DNA of 64,000 nt, taken from CAZZKG01 sp964654825. Lineage in GTDB: Bacteria > Gemmatimonadota > CAZMKB01. The first letter of the stretch is position 1. Each line of letters starts with the position of its first letter. Shown here one piece after another: positions 1-9,646 of this stretch. The notes beneath the pieces are model-generated. The model was given only the letters and a program-made list of their open reading frames with translations, was not told the DNA's origin and did not search any database. The position numbers were made by a program, and so were the translations under genes. Where the stretch lies: contig CAZZKG010000012.1 of NCBI GenBank assembly GCA_964654825.1, positions 1 to 64,000 on the forward strand, read 5' to 3'.

Positions 1-1535
1 TGGTATCACTCATCATCTCACACGGTTTCGTGTCCGCTTCGGAGGTCTCTCCCTACCTTCCCCTCGACCACTGGGCTTATACCTATATCGACATCCTTCA
101 GGAGAGAGGTGCTTTCCCCCGCCTCTGGAGGAGTGCGAAACCCTATGAGAGAGCCGAACTCCTCGAGGCGGTCCGGGACGCCCTGGCCGAAGGCAAAACG
201 TTCACCGATGTCGAGAGGGAGTGGCTCCACCTCATTGAAAAAGAGCTCCTCCTGCTCATGGACAGAGAGAAGAACTACTTCTCCGCGTGGACCGAAGGGA
301 GACTCAGGGCAGAGCGCGTGAGGATGAGTGACAGTACAGAGGAATCCGATGCGGATTATTACCTGGGCCTCGAACTCTCCGCGGCGTTTCCCCATGCGAC
401 CGTTCTTCACAGAACGGTAATCGATCAGAACCTGTTCGAAGACCCCACCTACCGGGGCAGGAAGGACATCGACATCGCCGCGGTGACGGAAGATGCCTAC
501 CTGATGGTGAAGGCATCGAAGATAACGATCTTCGCGGGAAGGACCCGGCGGAACCTGGGTCCGGCACACGAGAGCCTGTTTCTTTCCAACAATCCCGCCT
601 CGTTCGATCAGATATACTTCAACATCGATTTCGGCAGGGTGAAGTTCAGTTTCCTGACGGCCCGCCTGGATGACATGTTCGAGGGCAGGCCCGATGCGGG
701 AAGTACAGATGAAAATCCATCCCGAACTCCTCTCCAGCGATATCTGACCATGCACCGGCTCGATGTGCGGCCGTTCGATGCACTCGAACTCGGGGTTTTC
801 GAAGCCGTCGTTTACGGCGGCGAGGGACGTGGACTGGACTTCTCCTACGCCAATCCCTTTTCACTCTACTTCGTCGTGGAGAATGCCTCGGACAAGCAGG
901 CCAACTCGCTTCTTGGATTCGATGCTTACTACCGTCTCGGCGAGCGCGCTGGTGTCTTCGGTCAGGTCCTGATCGACGACGTGAAGATCTCCCTGTTCGG
1001 TAAGCATCTCTTCTATGGCGACGAAGTCGAACCCAACGAATTCGGTTACCTCATCGGAGCTGAGTATGTCGATCCTCTCGGTATCATGGATACGAGGGTG
1101 TCCGGCCTCTACACCCGGGTGACCAATTACACATACAACTCCCTGAACGTGTTCGAGCGATACATATATGAAGATCGGCCGCTCGGCCCGCCGGAGGGGA
1201 ATGATTTCGACAGAGTGCAGCTCTCGTGGTTGTATGCACCGCGCCCGGATTTTTTCCTCGAGAGCACCTACTCACATACCAGAGCAGGCGAGGGAAACAT
1301 TTCTACGCCTTTTCCCTGGACATTCGAATCAAGCGACATGCCGTTTCCTTCAGGAGTGGTCGAGACTACCGATACGATCATCCTGAGGACACGGTATCAG
1401 AAAGGTCCGAACCTGTTCATCGACGGAAGGCTTGGATACGAGAGGAAGAATAACTTCCTCCACATCGAGGGCAGCACAGCGGACATGCCGAGGTTCGACC
1501 TGACACTGGGGATACAGTGGAAAAAACTCATGTAG
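1..1535 (+). CDS. Wzi-like capsule assembly outer-membrane protein (5' partial)
   Basis: The reading frame is open from the first bases of the window and the residues before the GTG at 30 (ISHGFVSASEV) look like the end of a signal peptide, so the true start lies upstream and the gene is 5' truncated. The mature N-terminus has YLPLDHWAY followed by a short helical stretch, which is the usual opening of the capsule assembly Wzi family; the rest alternates polar and aromatic residues as in an outer-membrane beta barrel and ends in a short amphipathic strand (FDLTLGIQW). Wzi-type proteins help attach capsule or exopolysaccharide at the cell surface. It lies 28 bp upstream of the sugar transferase and in the same direction, consistent with a polysaccharide operon. 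The family call comes from recognised sequence style, not from a search. Confidence 0.72.
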   Translation, partial: VSLIISHGFVSASEVSPYLPLDHWAYTYIDILQERGAFPRLWRSAKPYERAELLEAVRDALAEGKTFTDVEREWLHLIEKELLLLMDREKNYFSAWTEGRLRAERVRMSDSTEESDADYYLGLELSAAFPHATVLHRTVIDQNLFEDPTYRGRKDIDIAAVTEDAYLMVKASKITIFAGRTRRNLGPAHESLFLSNNPASFDQIYFNIDFGRVKFSFLTARLDDMFEGRPDAGSTDENPSRTPLQRYLTMHRLDVRPFDALELGVFEAVVYGGEGRGLDFSYANPFSLYFVVENASDKQANSLLGFDAYYRLGERAGVFGQVLIDDVKISLFGKHLFYGDEVEPNEFGYLIGAEYVDPLGIMDTRVSGLYTRVTNYTYNSLNVFERYIYEDRPLGPPEGNDFDRVQLSWLYAPRPDFFLESTYSHTRAGEGNISTPFPWTFESSDMPFPSGVVETTDTIILRTRYQKGPNLFIDGRLGYERKNNFLHIEGSTADMPRFDLTLGIQWKKLM

Positions 1536-1563
1536 CACACACCCGTACGCGGAGAAATCTCCG

Positions 1564-3030
1564 ATGAGGATGACAGACACAAGACTTCTGAAGGGCGCAC
1601 GTATCGACAGTCAAACCGCCCTGATCCTCGTCAGCGACATCCTCTCGGTGCTCGTTTCATTCGTCATCGCGTATAAGATCTCACCATACCTCAAAGAGCT
1701 CCTCGTCGGTAACAAAACTGCTGCGCTCGCTCTGTTCAGGGATTACGTCTGGCTCCTCCTGTTCATCTATCCCGTGTTCATCTACACGCTCTACTACCGG
1801 GGGCTCTATGAAAACCAGTCCGGCCGGGGGACCACGGGACTTCTTTTAAGTATCTTGTATTCCTCTCTCGTCACGCTGTTTTTTCTGACTCTGTTCATGT
1901 TCATGTTCAAGATTCAATACATCAGCCGATTCATGATTTTCATTTTCTCAGGGCTTACGATTCTTCTGACCACATCCCTGAGAGTGCTGCTCCGGCACTC
2001 ACAGCCGCTCATCAGAAAACTCGAGGGCACCCCGAAGAGGGTCCTCGTCGTCGGTTCACGGGGGAGAGCCCGTGATTTTCTCGAGGCGATACAAGAAACG
2101 GCGAACGTGCACATTCTCGGCTGCGTGGACCCGGATTCGGGATATCTCGGGAAGAAGGTAGGCGGTACGACCGTCATAGGTTCGCTCGAGGATCCAAGAT
2201 ACCTCCTCTCGAAACACCATCCTGATCTCATCGTCATCGCCATGCCGGTCGATAAAATACCCGGAGTCGAGAAGCTGCTCGAGGCGATCGAAGCGATCGG
2301 CTTACCTGTTATGATAATGCCGAACTACCACCTCACCAGGCACAAGGACAGCCTCACCCTTTCGACCATGAGCATCGAGAATTATCACGGAATCCCCATG
2401 CTCATGCTGGCCACGACGGTGCATCCCAAACCAGCACTCCTCCTCAAGAGACTTATCGATTTCGTGCTGTCGACTGTTCTTCTGTTGATCATGTCACCTT
2501 TATTTCTGACCATCGGCTTTCTCATAAAATCTACTTCGAAAGGACCGGTTTTCTACCACTGGAGGGTAACCGGGAAAAACGGACGGGAATTCACCGGCTA
2601 CAAGTTCAGGACCATGGTTGAAGAAGCCGACAGTCTCAAAGATGATTACCTCGACAAAAACGAGATGAAAGGGCCTGTTTTCAAGTTGAAGGAAGATCCG
2701 AGAATTACGTTCGTGGGGAAATGGCTGAGAAAGTTCAGTCTCGACGAACTCCCACAGCTCTACAGTGTGCTGAAAGGAGATATGAGCCTCGTCGGTCCAA
2801 GGCCTCCGCTTCGGACTGAAACAGATCGCTTCGAATTCTGGCAGAGGAGAAAACTTTCGGTGAAGCCGGGTATGACGTGTCTGTGGCAGGTGAACGGGAG
2901 AAACAGCATCTCGGACTTCAGCGAGTGGGTCAAACTCGATCTCCAGTACATCGACAACTGGTCTCTCGGCCTGGATTTACTGATACTCTTCAAGACAATT
3001 CCCGTCGTCATCAAAGGTACCGGCAGGTGA
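1564..3030 (+). CDS. Undecaprenyl-phosphate sugar-1-phosphate transferase (exopolysaccharide initiation)
   Basis: 488 aa polyprenyl glycosylphosphotransferase of the WbaP/WcaJ type. It should transfer a sugar-1-phosphate to undecaprenyl phosphate at the inner membrane, the first step of repeat-unit assembly. Four N-terminal membrane segments (about residues 17-140) are followed by a Rossmann-like CoA-binding domain starting at KRVLVVGSRGRA (about 158), a re-entrant hydrophobic segment near 300, and the catalytic sugar-transferase domain with KFRTM, LDELPQL and SLVGPRPP (about 345-412) and GMTCLWQVNGR. These are the hallmark motifs of the family and the length is typical. An ATG 6 bases downstream (1570) is an alternative start. 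It heads the glycosyltransferase gene set and is probably cotranscribed with the Wzi-like gene. Confidence 0.9.
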   Translation: MRMTDTRLLKGARIDSQTALILVSDILSVLVSFVIAYKISPYLKELLVGNKTAALALFRDYVWLLLFIYPVFIYTLYYRGLYENQSGRGTTGLLLSILYSSLVTLFFLTLFMFMFKIQYISRFMIFIFSGLTILLTTSLRVLLRHSQPLIRKLEGTPKRVLVVGSRGRARDFLEAIQETANVHILGCVDPDSGYLGKKVGGTTVIGSLEDPRYLLSKHHPDLIVIAMPVDKIPGVEKLLEAIEAIGLPVMIMPNYHLTRHKDSLTLSTMSIENYHGIPMLMLATTVHPKPALLLKRLIDFVLSTVLLLIMSPLFLTIGFLIKSTSKGPVFYHWRVTGKNGREFTGYKFRTMVEEADSLKDDYLDKNEMKGPVFKLKEDPRITFVGKWLRKFSLDELPQLYSVLKGDMSLVGPRPPLRTETDRFEFWQRRKLSVKPGMTCLWQVNGRNSISDFSEWVKLDLQYIDNWSLGLDLLILFKTIPVVIKGTGR

Positions 3031-3075
3031 GAGTAACCCGATCGAACCCCCACCTCGAAGGAAGTGAGAGATAGT

Positions 3076-5034
3076 ATGTGCGGAATCTGCGGAATATACA
3101 CGACCTCACCGGTCCGGGAATATGAAGAGGACATCATCGCCATGGTGGGGAGCATGCAACACCGGGGCCCGGACGACTCCGGCTGGGAACGCATCTCAGG
3201 GGCCGGAGGAGAACAGGTTTACCTCGGGAACGCGCGACTCAGCGTCATAGACACGAGCCCGCTCGGTCACCAGCCGATGACCTCCGCAGGCGGTGATATG
3301 ACCATCGTGTATAACGGGGAGATCTACAACTTCCCGGAGATAAAGCGCATCCTCACAGACAAAGGCTACTCGTTTCGATCAGGGACGGACACCGAAGTTC
3401 TCCTCTACGCCTACAGTGCGTGGGGAGAGAAGGCTCTCGATCTTCTCGACGGGATGTTCGCTTTTGCGATCTGGGACAGGCGGAAGGGAGAGCTGTTTCT
3501 GGCGAGGGACCGGCTCGGTATCAAACCACTCTACTATGCGGTCAGAGGAGGGGTGGTCGCCTTCGCATCGGAGATCAAGTCGCTCCACTCGACCGGCTTC
3601 ATCGAAACCCGCTTCGATCCTTCGGGCCTGGCCGACTTCCTGACATTCCAGTTCACCATCGCGCCGAGGACCATTTTTACGGGTGTCAGCAAAATGCTGC
3701 CCGGCAGCTCACTGACGATAAAAAACGGTACCCTCACCGGCCGGACATACTGGAAGCTGGAAAAAGAGGAACAGACCGGGAGAACGGTCCCCATCGAGGA
3801 GTACGAGGAACTGCTTCTTTCAAAACTCAGGGAAGCCGTCAGACAGAGATTGATCAGCGATGTGCCGCTCGGCACCTTCCTCTCGGGAGGCCTGGACTCG
3901 AGCCTCATCACCGGGCTCATGGCGGAGCTGGCCGGTGGTACGATCAAAACCTTCTCCATGGGCTTTCCCTCACCCGGTGAAGAATCATACAACGAGCTCG
4001 ATTACGCCCGGAGAGTGGCACGGTATTTCGGCACCGATCATCACGAATTCCGCGCCGGGCCCGACGACATCGCACACTCGATAGAGAAGATCACCTATCA
4101 CTTCGACGAGCCGTTCGGTGGAGGGCTGCACACCTATTTCATATCTGCCCTCGCGAGAGAACATGTCACCGTTGTTCTCTCCGGACTCGGCGGTGACGAG
4201 CTGTTCGCCGGCTACGAATGGAACAGAATGGCGAAGATCATGAGACACTACAGCCGGATCCCCGCGGTCGTCAGGCAGAAGATTCTCGGGCCCGCCTTCG
4301 AACCGTTCCCATCGAAGCCCTTCGAGGGCGGTTTCATCCAACGGATGAAAAAACTCTCCCTCTACAATTCTCTGAACCCCGATGAATGGTATCCGTTGTG
4401 GATACAGGTCTTCAACCCCGAGCAGACGAATCTCCTCATGAACAACGGCCGGGGTCTCGGCTCAGGAGGACACGACCCCCGTTCGACGTTCCGGAATTAT
4501 TGTAAAGAAGTGCCGGACTGGAGCACGCAGGACAGGCTGCTCTATCTCCAGATAAAAACCACCATGGTGGATGACTTTCTCAACTACACGGACAAGATGA
4601 GCATGGCCCACTCGCTCGAGTGCAGAGTCCCCTTCCTCGACCACGAACTGGTGGAGTTCTCCATGTCCATACCATTCAGGTACAAGATGAGATGGCTGGA
4701 GGGAAAACACATTCTGCGGAGGTGTGCCCGGACGATCCTGCCTGCGGACATTGTCGATAGAAGCAAACAGGGTTTCATCATGCCGGTGGACGTGTGGATG
4801 CGTGGAGCACTGAAACCGCTCATACTGGACTGCCTTCTCGGAACGGGTGACGGTAACGATGAGATTCTGAACCGGACGATGGTGCAGAAGATAGCCGGGG
4901 AGTTTTTCGACAAGGGGAAGCCACTGGGAAGGCAGGTCTGGTCACTGTTCACTTTCAAGCTGTGGAAAGAAATTTTCCAGCAAAACCGCGCCACCAGAAC
5001 AAGGAAAGCTCAGGTCTATGGAAAAACTCGCTAG
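3076..5034 (+). CDS. asnB: Asparagine synthase (glutamine-hydrolysing) family amidotransferase
   Basis: 652 aa class II glutamine amidotransferase fused to an asparagine synthetase domain. The start must be the ATG at 3076, because the protein then begins MCGICG and Cys2 is the N-terminal nucleophile; the longer open frame from GTG 3064 would bury it. The glutaminase domain spans about 2-215 and the ATP-pyrophosphatase domain carries SGGLDSS at about 271-277, LSGLGGDELFAGY and the EGKHILR region near the C-terminus. The classical reaction is ATP-dependent amidation of aspartate. Because it sits between a sugar-phosphate transferase and a Wzy/WaaL-like gene, it may instead amidate a uronic acid in the polysaccharide; that is inference from context. 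Its 3' end overlaps the next gene by 17 bp. Confidence 0.92.
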   Translation: MCGICGIYTTSPVREYEEDIIAMVGSMQHRGPDDSGWERISGAGGEQVYLGNARLSVIDTSPLGHQPMTSAGGDMTIVYNGEIYNFPEIKRILTDKGYSFRSGTDTEVLLYAYSAWGEKALDLLDGMFAFAIWDRRKGELFLARDRLGIKPLYYAVRGGVVAFASEIKSLHSTGFIETRFDPSGLADFLTFQFTIAPRTIFTGVSKMLPGSSLTIKNGTLTGRTYWKLEKEEQTGRTVPIEEYEELLLSKLREAVRQRLISDVPLGTFLSGGLDSSLITGLMAELAGGTIKTFSMGFPSPGEESYNELDYARRVARYFGTDHHEFRAGPDDIAHSIEKITYHFDEPFGGGLHTYFISALAREHVTVVLSGLGGDELFAGYEWNRMAKIMRHYSRIPAVVRQKILGPAFEPFPSKPFEGGFIQRMKKLSLYNSLNPDEWYPLWIQVFNPEQTNLLMNNGRGLGSGGHDPRSTFRNYCKEVPDWSTQDRLLYLQIKTTMVDDFLNYTDKMSMAHSLECRVPFLDHELVEFSMSIPFRYKMRWLEGKHILRRCARTILPADIVDRSKQGFIMPVDVWMRGALKPLILDCLLGTGDGNDEILNRTMVQKIAGEFFDKGKPLGRQVWSLFTFKLWKEIFQQNRATRTRKAQVYGKTR

Positions 5035-6487
5035 ACCGTTCGGCGTCAACCCGGCACTCCTCTTCCCCGCAACAGTCCTGACAGGAATTGCCGCCCTGTT
5101 TCTGTTCTCGGCGGCGGGCGGAGTCTCTCCTCTCGTACCGAACCTGCTGATTCTCGGCACATGTCTTCTCTTGCTGCTTTTCCTCAAACCGATGTTCTCT
5201 CTCTATCTCCTCCTCCTGCTCTCACTTTTCCAGAACATTCTCGGATACTGGTTCGAGTCCCTGTACGTCGGGACATGGAGGGATCTGCTTACCGTCGGAA
5301 TTACGGCACTCATCGCTATGAAATTTACAATCACGAGGAAGGGTTTTAGAGCTCGTACGCCCATCACCGGCCTAATTCTCGTTTTCTGCGCCCTCCTGTT
5401 CATCCAGATATTCAACCCGGCTCTGCCCGAAATCAGTATGGGGATTTTCGGATTCAGAAGTTATTTCGTCCCCTTACTCGGCTTTTTTATCGGACTCAAC
5501 TTCATTGCGGACAGGAGGGAGATCAAGCAGATCGGTATTTTTCTGACGGTCATCCTGGCACTCACGAGCATCATAGGGATAATCCAGTCGAAGATGGGGT
5601 TCAGTTCCTATGAAAATCTCAGCCAGTACATCAGGACGGATCTCTCTCATCAGTACTCTGGATACTCATGGTACCGGGTCTCCTCTATTTTCGGCAGTGT
5701 ATGGGAGTTCGGTAATCTGATGGCTTTCGCGATCCTGTTGCTTATACCGTTTCATCCCATTACTCGAAACAGGGGGACACGGACCGTCCTGTTCATCCTG
5801 ATAGCCACACTCTTCACCGGGCTCATCTCATCCGCCGCTCTCTCGAGTATCTACAGTGCGTTAATCGGGATATGCATCTTCGCCCTGCTCCTGAAGAAGA
5901 GGAAAGCGGGTTTTATCGCCGCATCCATCCTGGCAATCTCACTTTCGGCGGTTTTCATGGAAAAGGTCGGCTGGGAGCGTGTCATTTTCTACTTCTTCGG
6001 CCAGTATCAGCACAATACCCTCTGGGCGACGGTCCCATTTCATGAAGCACTGCTCGTGAACATGAAGGAAAACTTCTTCGGCATGGGTATGGGCATAGCT
6101 CTCGACTCCGTCGGTATGAGGTTTGGGTTACCGACGAGCCTCTTCAAGCAAATGTATCCCGACTGGACGATGGAGGGTGACTACTTCAGACTGATGCACC
6201 AGGCGGGGTTCCCCACGATGATCGTCCTGATGACCATACACATCAAGGGGATCCTCACAGGCTTGAAGCTGCGAAACACTTTGACGGATCCCTTCCTGAG
6301 ATCAGTGGCATTCGGAATCAGCCTGCTGCTGGTATCATCGTTCGTGACATCTATCTTCAGGACTTTCACCGCTCAGCGGCCGCTCGATCTTTTTATCTGG
6401 ATCACACTCGGCATGCTTTTTTCACTCCCGCGTCTCGATGACAAGGAGGCAGCACCTGCCCCGTACCGGAAACATCCTCATCCTTAA
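5018..6487 (+). CDS. O-antigen ligase/polymerase-like polytopic membrane protein
   Basis: 489 aa, almost entirely hydrophobic, with about eleven to twelve predicted transmembrane segments and one larger polar loop around residues 320-410, the layout of Wzy polymerases and WaaL ligases. I see no short diagnostic motif, so polymerase and ligase cannot be told apart. It starts 17 bp inside the end of the asparagine synthase gene and its own end overlaps the next glycosyltransferase by 50 bp, so translational coupling within the operon is likely. The protein would act at the periplasmic face of the inner membrane, joining lipid-linked repeat units made by the surrounding glycosyltransferases. Confidence 0.72.
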   Translation: MEKLARPFGVNPALLFPATVLTGIAALFLFSAAGGVSPLVPNLLILGTCLLLLLFLKPMFSLYLLLLLSLFQNILGYWFESLYVGTWRDLLTVGITALIAMKFTITRKGFRARTPITGLILVFCALLFIQIFNPALPEISMGIFGFRSYFVPLLGFFIGLNFIADRREIKQIGIFLTVILALTSIIGIIQSKMGFSSYENLSQYIRTDLSHQYSGYSWYRVSSIFGSVWEFGNLMAFAILLLIPFHPITRNRGTRTVLFILIATLFTGLISSAALSSIYSALIGICIFALLLKKRKAGFIAASILAISLSAVFMEKVGWERVIFYFFGQYQHNTLWATVPFHEALLVNMKENFFGMGMGIALDSVGMRFGLPTSLFKQMYPDWTMEGDYFRLMHQAGFPTMIVLMTIHIKGILTGLKLRNTLTDPFLRSVAFGISLLLVSSFVTSIFRTFTAQRPLDLFIWITLGMLFSLPRLDDKEAAPAPYRKHPHP

Positions 6488-7625
6488 CCATACCGGCTGG
6501 CTGGGAGGGGCTGAACTCTCTCTCCTGAGGTATCTCGAGAGGACAAAGATCCCCAGAGATAAGATAACCTGTGTGGCTGCCGGTGAAGGTCCGCTCTGCG
6601 GCGAGATCTCCCGGCTGGGGTACGAGACTCATCCCATCCGCATCCCCATCCCCGGCCTGCAGAAAACCCTCCTGCAGAAAATCGCGAGCTGGCTGGTGCT
6701 GGTACGCACATGCATCCGTATCGCAGGTCTCATACGGCGGAGGAGAATCAGCCTTCTCTACGCGAACAGTCACCGGGGGGCGTTTCTCCTTTCGGGGCTC
6801 ACGCTGATTTTTCACCGCATACCTCTCGTCACCCACCTGAGGGACAGAATCTCCGGGAGATTCAAAAGATCTATCATCGTGAGGGCTTCGGGCAGGATAA
6901 TCTGTATCTCGGATTATGTTGCACGATACCTCGATCCCGGTAAATTTGCGAATGGGAAACTCGTCAAGATCCCTTCGGGGATCGACACCGATATTTTCAA
7001 AAAAAACAGTCCCGGTGCCGGCGTGAGGCTGGAATTGGGAATCTCTGAGGATTCGTTCGTCTTCGGGATGTTCTGTCAGGTCCTCCCGTGGAAAGGAGTC
7101 AGGGAATACATCGAAGCCTCGATCGACACTGTGAGAACCTGTGATGGAGTTTTCTGCATCATGGTCGGCGATGACTCTTTCTCCGAGCAGAGGGACTACT
7201 TCAACAGGGTGAAACAGCTGGCGGAGGAAAGCGGCCTGACCGACAGGATCATCTTCACCGGTTTCAAAAAGGACGTACAGCGGTACATTTCCTGTTCCGA
7301 CGTGGTCGTCTCCGCTTCGATTGAAGAGCCCCTCGGCCAGACTCTCCTGCAGGCGATGGCGATGGCGAAGCCGGTAATCGCGACCCGGTCGGGCGGCCCG
7401 GTAGAAATCGTGGTCGATGGGGAGACAGGGCTGCTCGTCGAACCCGCCGATCCTTCGAGCCTCTCCAGGGCGATGGTGTGGATGAAGAACAATCATGATG
7501 AGGCGGTGAAAATGGGCACAACGGGGGAAGAACGGTTCTCAAGGTTTTTTTTGAACACTCAGCAGATGGCCGAGAAAATCGATGCAGTTCTTCTGAGCGT
7601 GATGGAATCGGGAATTGAGTTATGA
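6438..7625 (+). CDS. Glycosyltransferase family 4
   Basis: 395 aa GT-B fold enzyme. An N-terminal GWLGGAEL loop (about residues 18-26) and the C-terminal EEPLGQTLLQAMAMAKP nucleotide-sugar motif (about 297-313), followed by GETGLLVEP, place it in the GT4 (glycosyltransferase 1 Pfam) family. It would add a sugar to the lipid-linked oligosaccharide on the cytoplasmic face. The ATG at 6438 has no good ribosome-binding site; an AAGGAGG at 6443-6449 lies six bases before a CTG codon at 6456, so initiation there is possible and would remove only six residues. It overlaps the upstream membrane-protein gene by 50 bp and the downstream gene by ATGA. Sugar specificity cannot be read from sequence. Confidence 0.88.
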   Translation: MTRRQHLPRTGNILILNHTGWLGGAELSLLRYLERTKIPRDKITCVAAGEGPLCGEISRLGYETHPIRIPIPGLQKTLLQKIASWLVLVRTCIRIAGLIRRRRISLLYANSHRGAFLLSGLTLIFHRIPLVTHLRDRISGRFKRSIIVRASGRIICISDYVARYLDPGKFANGKLVKIPSGIDTDIFKKNSPGAGVRLELGISEDSFVFGMFCQVLPWKGVREYIEASIDTVRTCDGVFCIMVGDDSFSEQRDYFNRVKQLAEESGLTDRIIFTGFKKDVQRYISCSDVVVSASIEEPLGQTLLQAMAMAKPVIATRSGGPVEIVVDGETGLLVEPADPSSLSRAMVWMKNNHDEAVKMGTTGEERFSRFFLNTQQMAEKIDAVLLSVMESGIEL

Positions 7626-8785
7626 CATCAAAACCCGGATACCGTGCGGCAATAGATGTGAGCAGCGTCTTCGAACGGTACGGAGGGGGCGTCGGGTACG
7701 CCACTGCTCACCTCGCATCCGAGGTAAAAACTCTTCTGGGGCAGGAGAACATCGGGTTCTTCTCCAACGTGGGGTTTTTTCGGGACATCCCGCTCTATGG
7801 ACCATTCTCCTCCACACAAAACCGCTCGACTTTGAGGGAACTCCGGATGTACCGGCACCTGTACCGGGAATACGTCCTGCCGGGGCAGATCCGGAGATTC
7901 GGTGCCGCTGTGGCTCACTTCCCGGATTCGAAGGTCCCCCGAAGAATGCAAAACAGAGGCATTGGAATCGCAGTCACCGTCAACGACATGGGGACTTTTG
8001 AAGGTCAGACACCTGAGGAACACACCGCGAGACACCGGAAGACAATCGAGGAGGGGGTCAACGCCGCTGATATCGTGATAACCATTTCCGACTTCACGAA
8101 ACATTCCCTCATCGATATACTGGACGTCGATCCGAGGAAGATCAGGACCATCTACCTCGGAATCTCATCCCGCTACAGGCCCCTGGAGAAACAACACTGG
8201 AAACCTCCCGTGCGATCGCTGCTTGGTCTCCGTGAGAACTACTTCCTGTCAGTCGGTGAAGTTAACGAGAGGAAGAACCTGCTCTCACTCGCCAGGGCAC
8301 ACCGGATGCTGCCGGAGTCGCTGAGAAACAGCCATCCTCTTGTCATAGCCGGCCGCCTGGACCAAAACTCCGGCGGCAGCAGGAGGACATTCATCGATCA
8401 GTTCATCTCACAGATCGATGATCACATAATCCTCCCGGGAGTCATCGGGGAACACGAAAAACTCTGCCTCTACAACGGGTGCCTCGCCTTCGTATTTCCT
8501 TCTAAATACGAGGGATTCGGTCTGCCTGTACTCGAAGCGATGGCCTGCGGCAAACCGGTCGTAGCGGGGGGCGGGACCGCCATCGGGGAGCTTCACACGG
8601 GGAAAGCCCTGCTCCTCGTGGAGGCCACTCCAGAAGAAATCAGGGATGCGATGTTGCGTATGATCGAAGATAAAGATTTTCGAAACCGGCTGGCGGAGAC
8701 GGGGAAGCGGCATGCCGCAACATTCACGTGGAGAAATACGGCTCTCCAGACGATCAGGGTTTACGAAGAGATTATCCAGGGATGA
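7622..8785 (+). CDS. Glycosyltransferase family 4
   Basis: 387 aa GT-B glycosyltransferase. The N-terminus has DVSSVFERYGGGVGY (glycine-rich acceptor loop) and the C-terminal half carries the SVGEVNERKN strand and the EGFGLPVLEAMACGKPVV motif at about residues 297-314, with the two glutamates expected of GT4 retaining enzymes. The start overlaps the stop of the preceding gene (ATGA, 7622-7625), a sign of translational coupling. It is the second of two consecutive GT4 genes; together with the GT2 and GT9 genes downstream it indicates a repeat unit or core of at least four or five sugars. The donor sugar is unknown. Confidence 0.9.
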   Translation: MTSKPGYRAAIDVSSVFERYGGGVGYATAHLASEVKTLLGQENIGFFSNVGFFRDIPLYGPFSSTQNRSTLRELRMYRHLYREYVLPGQIRRFGAAVAHFPDSKVPRRMQNRGIGIAVTVNDMGTFEGQTPEEHTARHRKTIEEGVNAADIVITISDFTKHSLIDILDVDPRKIRTIYLGISSRYRPLEKQHWKPPVRSLLGLRENYFLSVGEVNERKNLLSLARAHRMLPESLRNSHPLVIAGRLDQNSGGSRRTFIDQFISQIDDHIILPGVIGEHEKLCLYNGCLAFVFPSKYEGFGLPVLEAMACGKPVVAGGGTAIGELHTGKALLLVEATPEEIRDAMLRMIEDKDFRNRLAETGKRHAATFTWRNTALQTIRVYEEIIQG

Positions 8786-8797
8786 GGGATACGGAAA

Positions 8798-9646
8798 ATG
8801 AACGGGATATCGGTAGCCATCATCACCTACAATTCGGGCGAGCTGATCGGTCAGTGCCTCGAGAGCGTCGAGTGGGCCGATGAAATCATCGTCGTGGACG
8901 GCGGGAGCAGTGATGACACGTTAAGCATCTGCAGCAGATTTCCCCGGGTGAAGGTTCTCTCGGTGCCGAACAATCCCAACCTCGACGTGAACAAGAATAT
9001 CGCGATCGAACACTGCATCAGGGATTGGATCCTGGTTCTGGATTCGGACGAGACGGTGACTCCCGAACTGGCGGATGAGCTCAAGTCGATTGCATCAATC
9101 GACGCCGACGGCATGCAGGGTTACTTCATCCCGCGGAGAAACTTTTTTTTAGGCAGATGGATGAAAGCAAGCGGCTGGTACCCCGATTACATCCTCCGGT
9201 TTTTCAGGAGAGGTGTGGGGAAGTTCCCCTGCGCACATGTTCACGAGCGGCTCGAGATAACGGGCGAGACCGGCCATCTTAAGGGTGACATTCTCCATTT
9301 GACGTACCGCTCCTTCAAAGAGTACTTCGACAAAATGGACAGCTACACTTCCTTCGAAGCCGCGTACAGAAATCAGCTTTCGAACGGGGGCGACGAGGTG
9401 AGCTTATCCGATTTCCTTTCCGACGGCAGGAAACGAAAACCCTACTTCCGGAAACTCTGGTGGAGATACATGCCTCTCAAACCATGCTTCAGGTTTTTTC
9501 TCATCCTGTTTTTCAGAAAGGGCTTTCTCGACGGAAGACATGGATTCATGCTTGCTGTCCTGTCGGCTGTTTCGGATTACGTGAGTGATCAGAAATACCG
9601 AATGCTCCAGGTGAAGAGTAATACAGGGGAAGGACCGGATGCCTGA
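8798..9646 (+). CDS. Glycosyltransferase family 2 (WaaE/KdtX-like)
   Basis: 282 aa GT-A fold enzyme. IAIITYNS-type N-terminal strand, EIIVVDGGSSDDT at about residues 29-41 and the metal-binding DSDE at about 82-85 are clear GT2 hallmarks. The arrangement (short nucleotide-binding core, then HVHERLEI and a basic C-terminal part with a hydrophobic patch near 235-250) matches the WaaE/KdtX group of LPS-core glucosyltransferases, which act at the cytoplasmic face of the inner membrane. That subgroup assignment is by resemblance only. Start ATG at 8798 is 12 bp after the preceding stop and its 3' end overlaps the GT9 gene by 8 bp, so it belongs to the same transcript. Confidence 0.86.
   Translation: MNGISVAIITYNSGELIGQCLESVEWADEIIVVDGGSSDDTLSICSRFPRVKVLSVPNNPNLDVNKNIAIEHCIRDWILVLDSDETVTPELADELKSIASIDADGMQGYFIPRRNFFLGRWMKASGWYPDYILRFFRRGVGKFPCAHVHERLEITGETGHLKGDILHLTYRSFKEYFDKMDSYTSFEAAYRNQLSNGGDEVSLSDFLSDGRKRKPYFRKLWWRYMPLKPCFRFFLILFFRKGFLDGRHGFMLAVLSAVSDYVSDQKYRMLQVKSNTGEGPDA

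Noticed and set aside
3064..3075. GTG 3064 as start of the asparagine synthase
   Set aside because: It would add residues before the catalytic Cys that must be N-terminal.
6402..7496. 364-codon minus-strand frame opposite the GT4 gene
   Set aside because: GC-rich shadow of a well-supported glycosyltransferase; no domain features.
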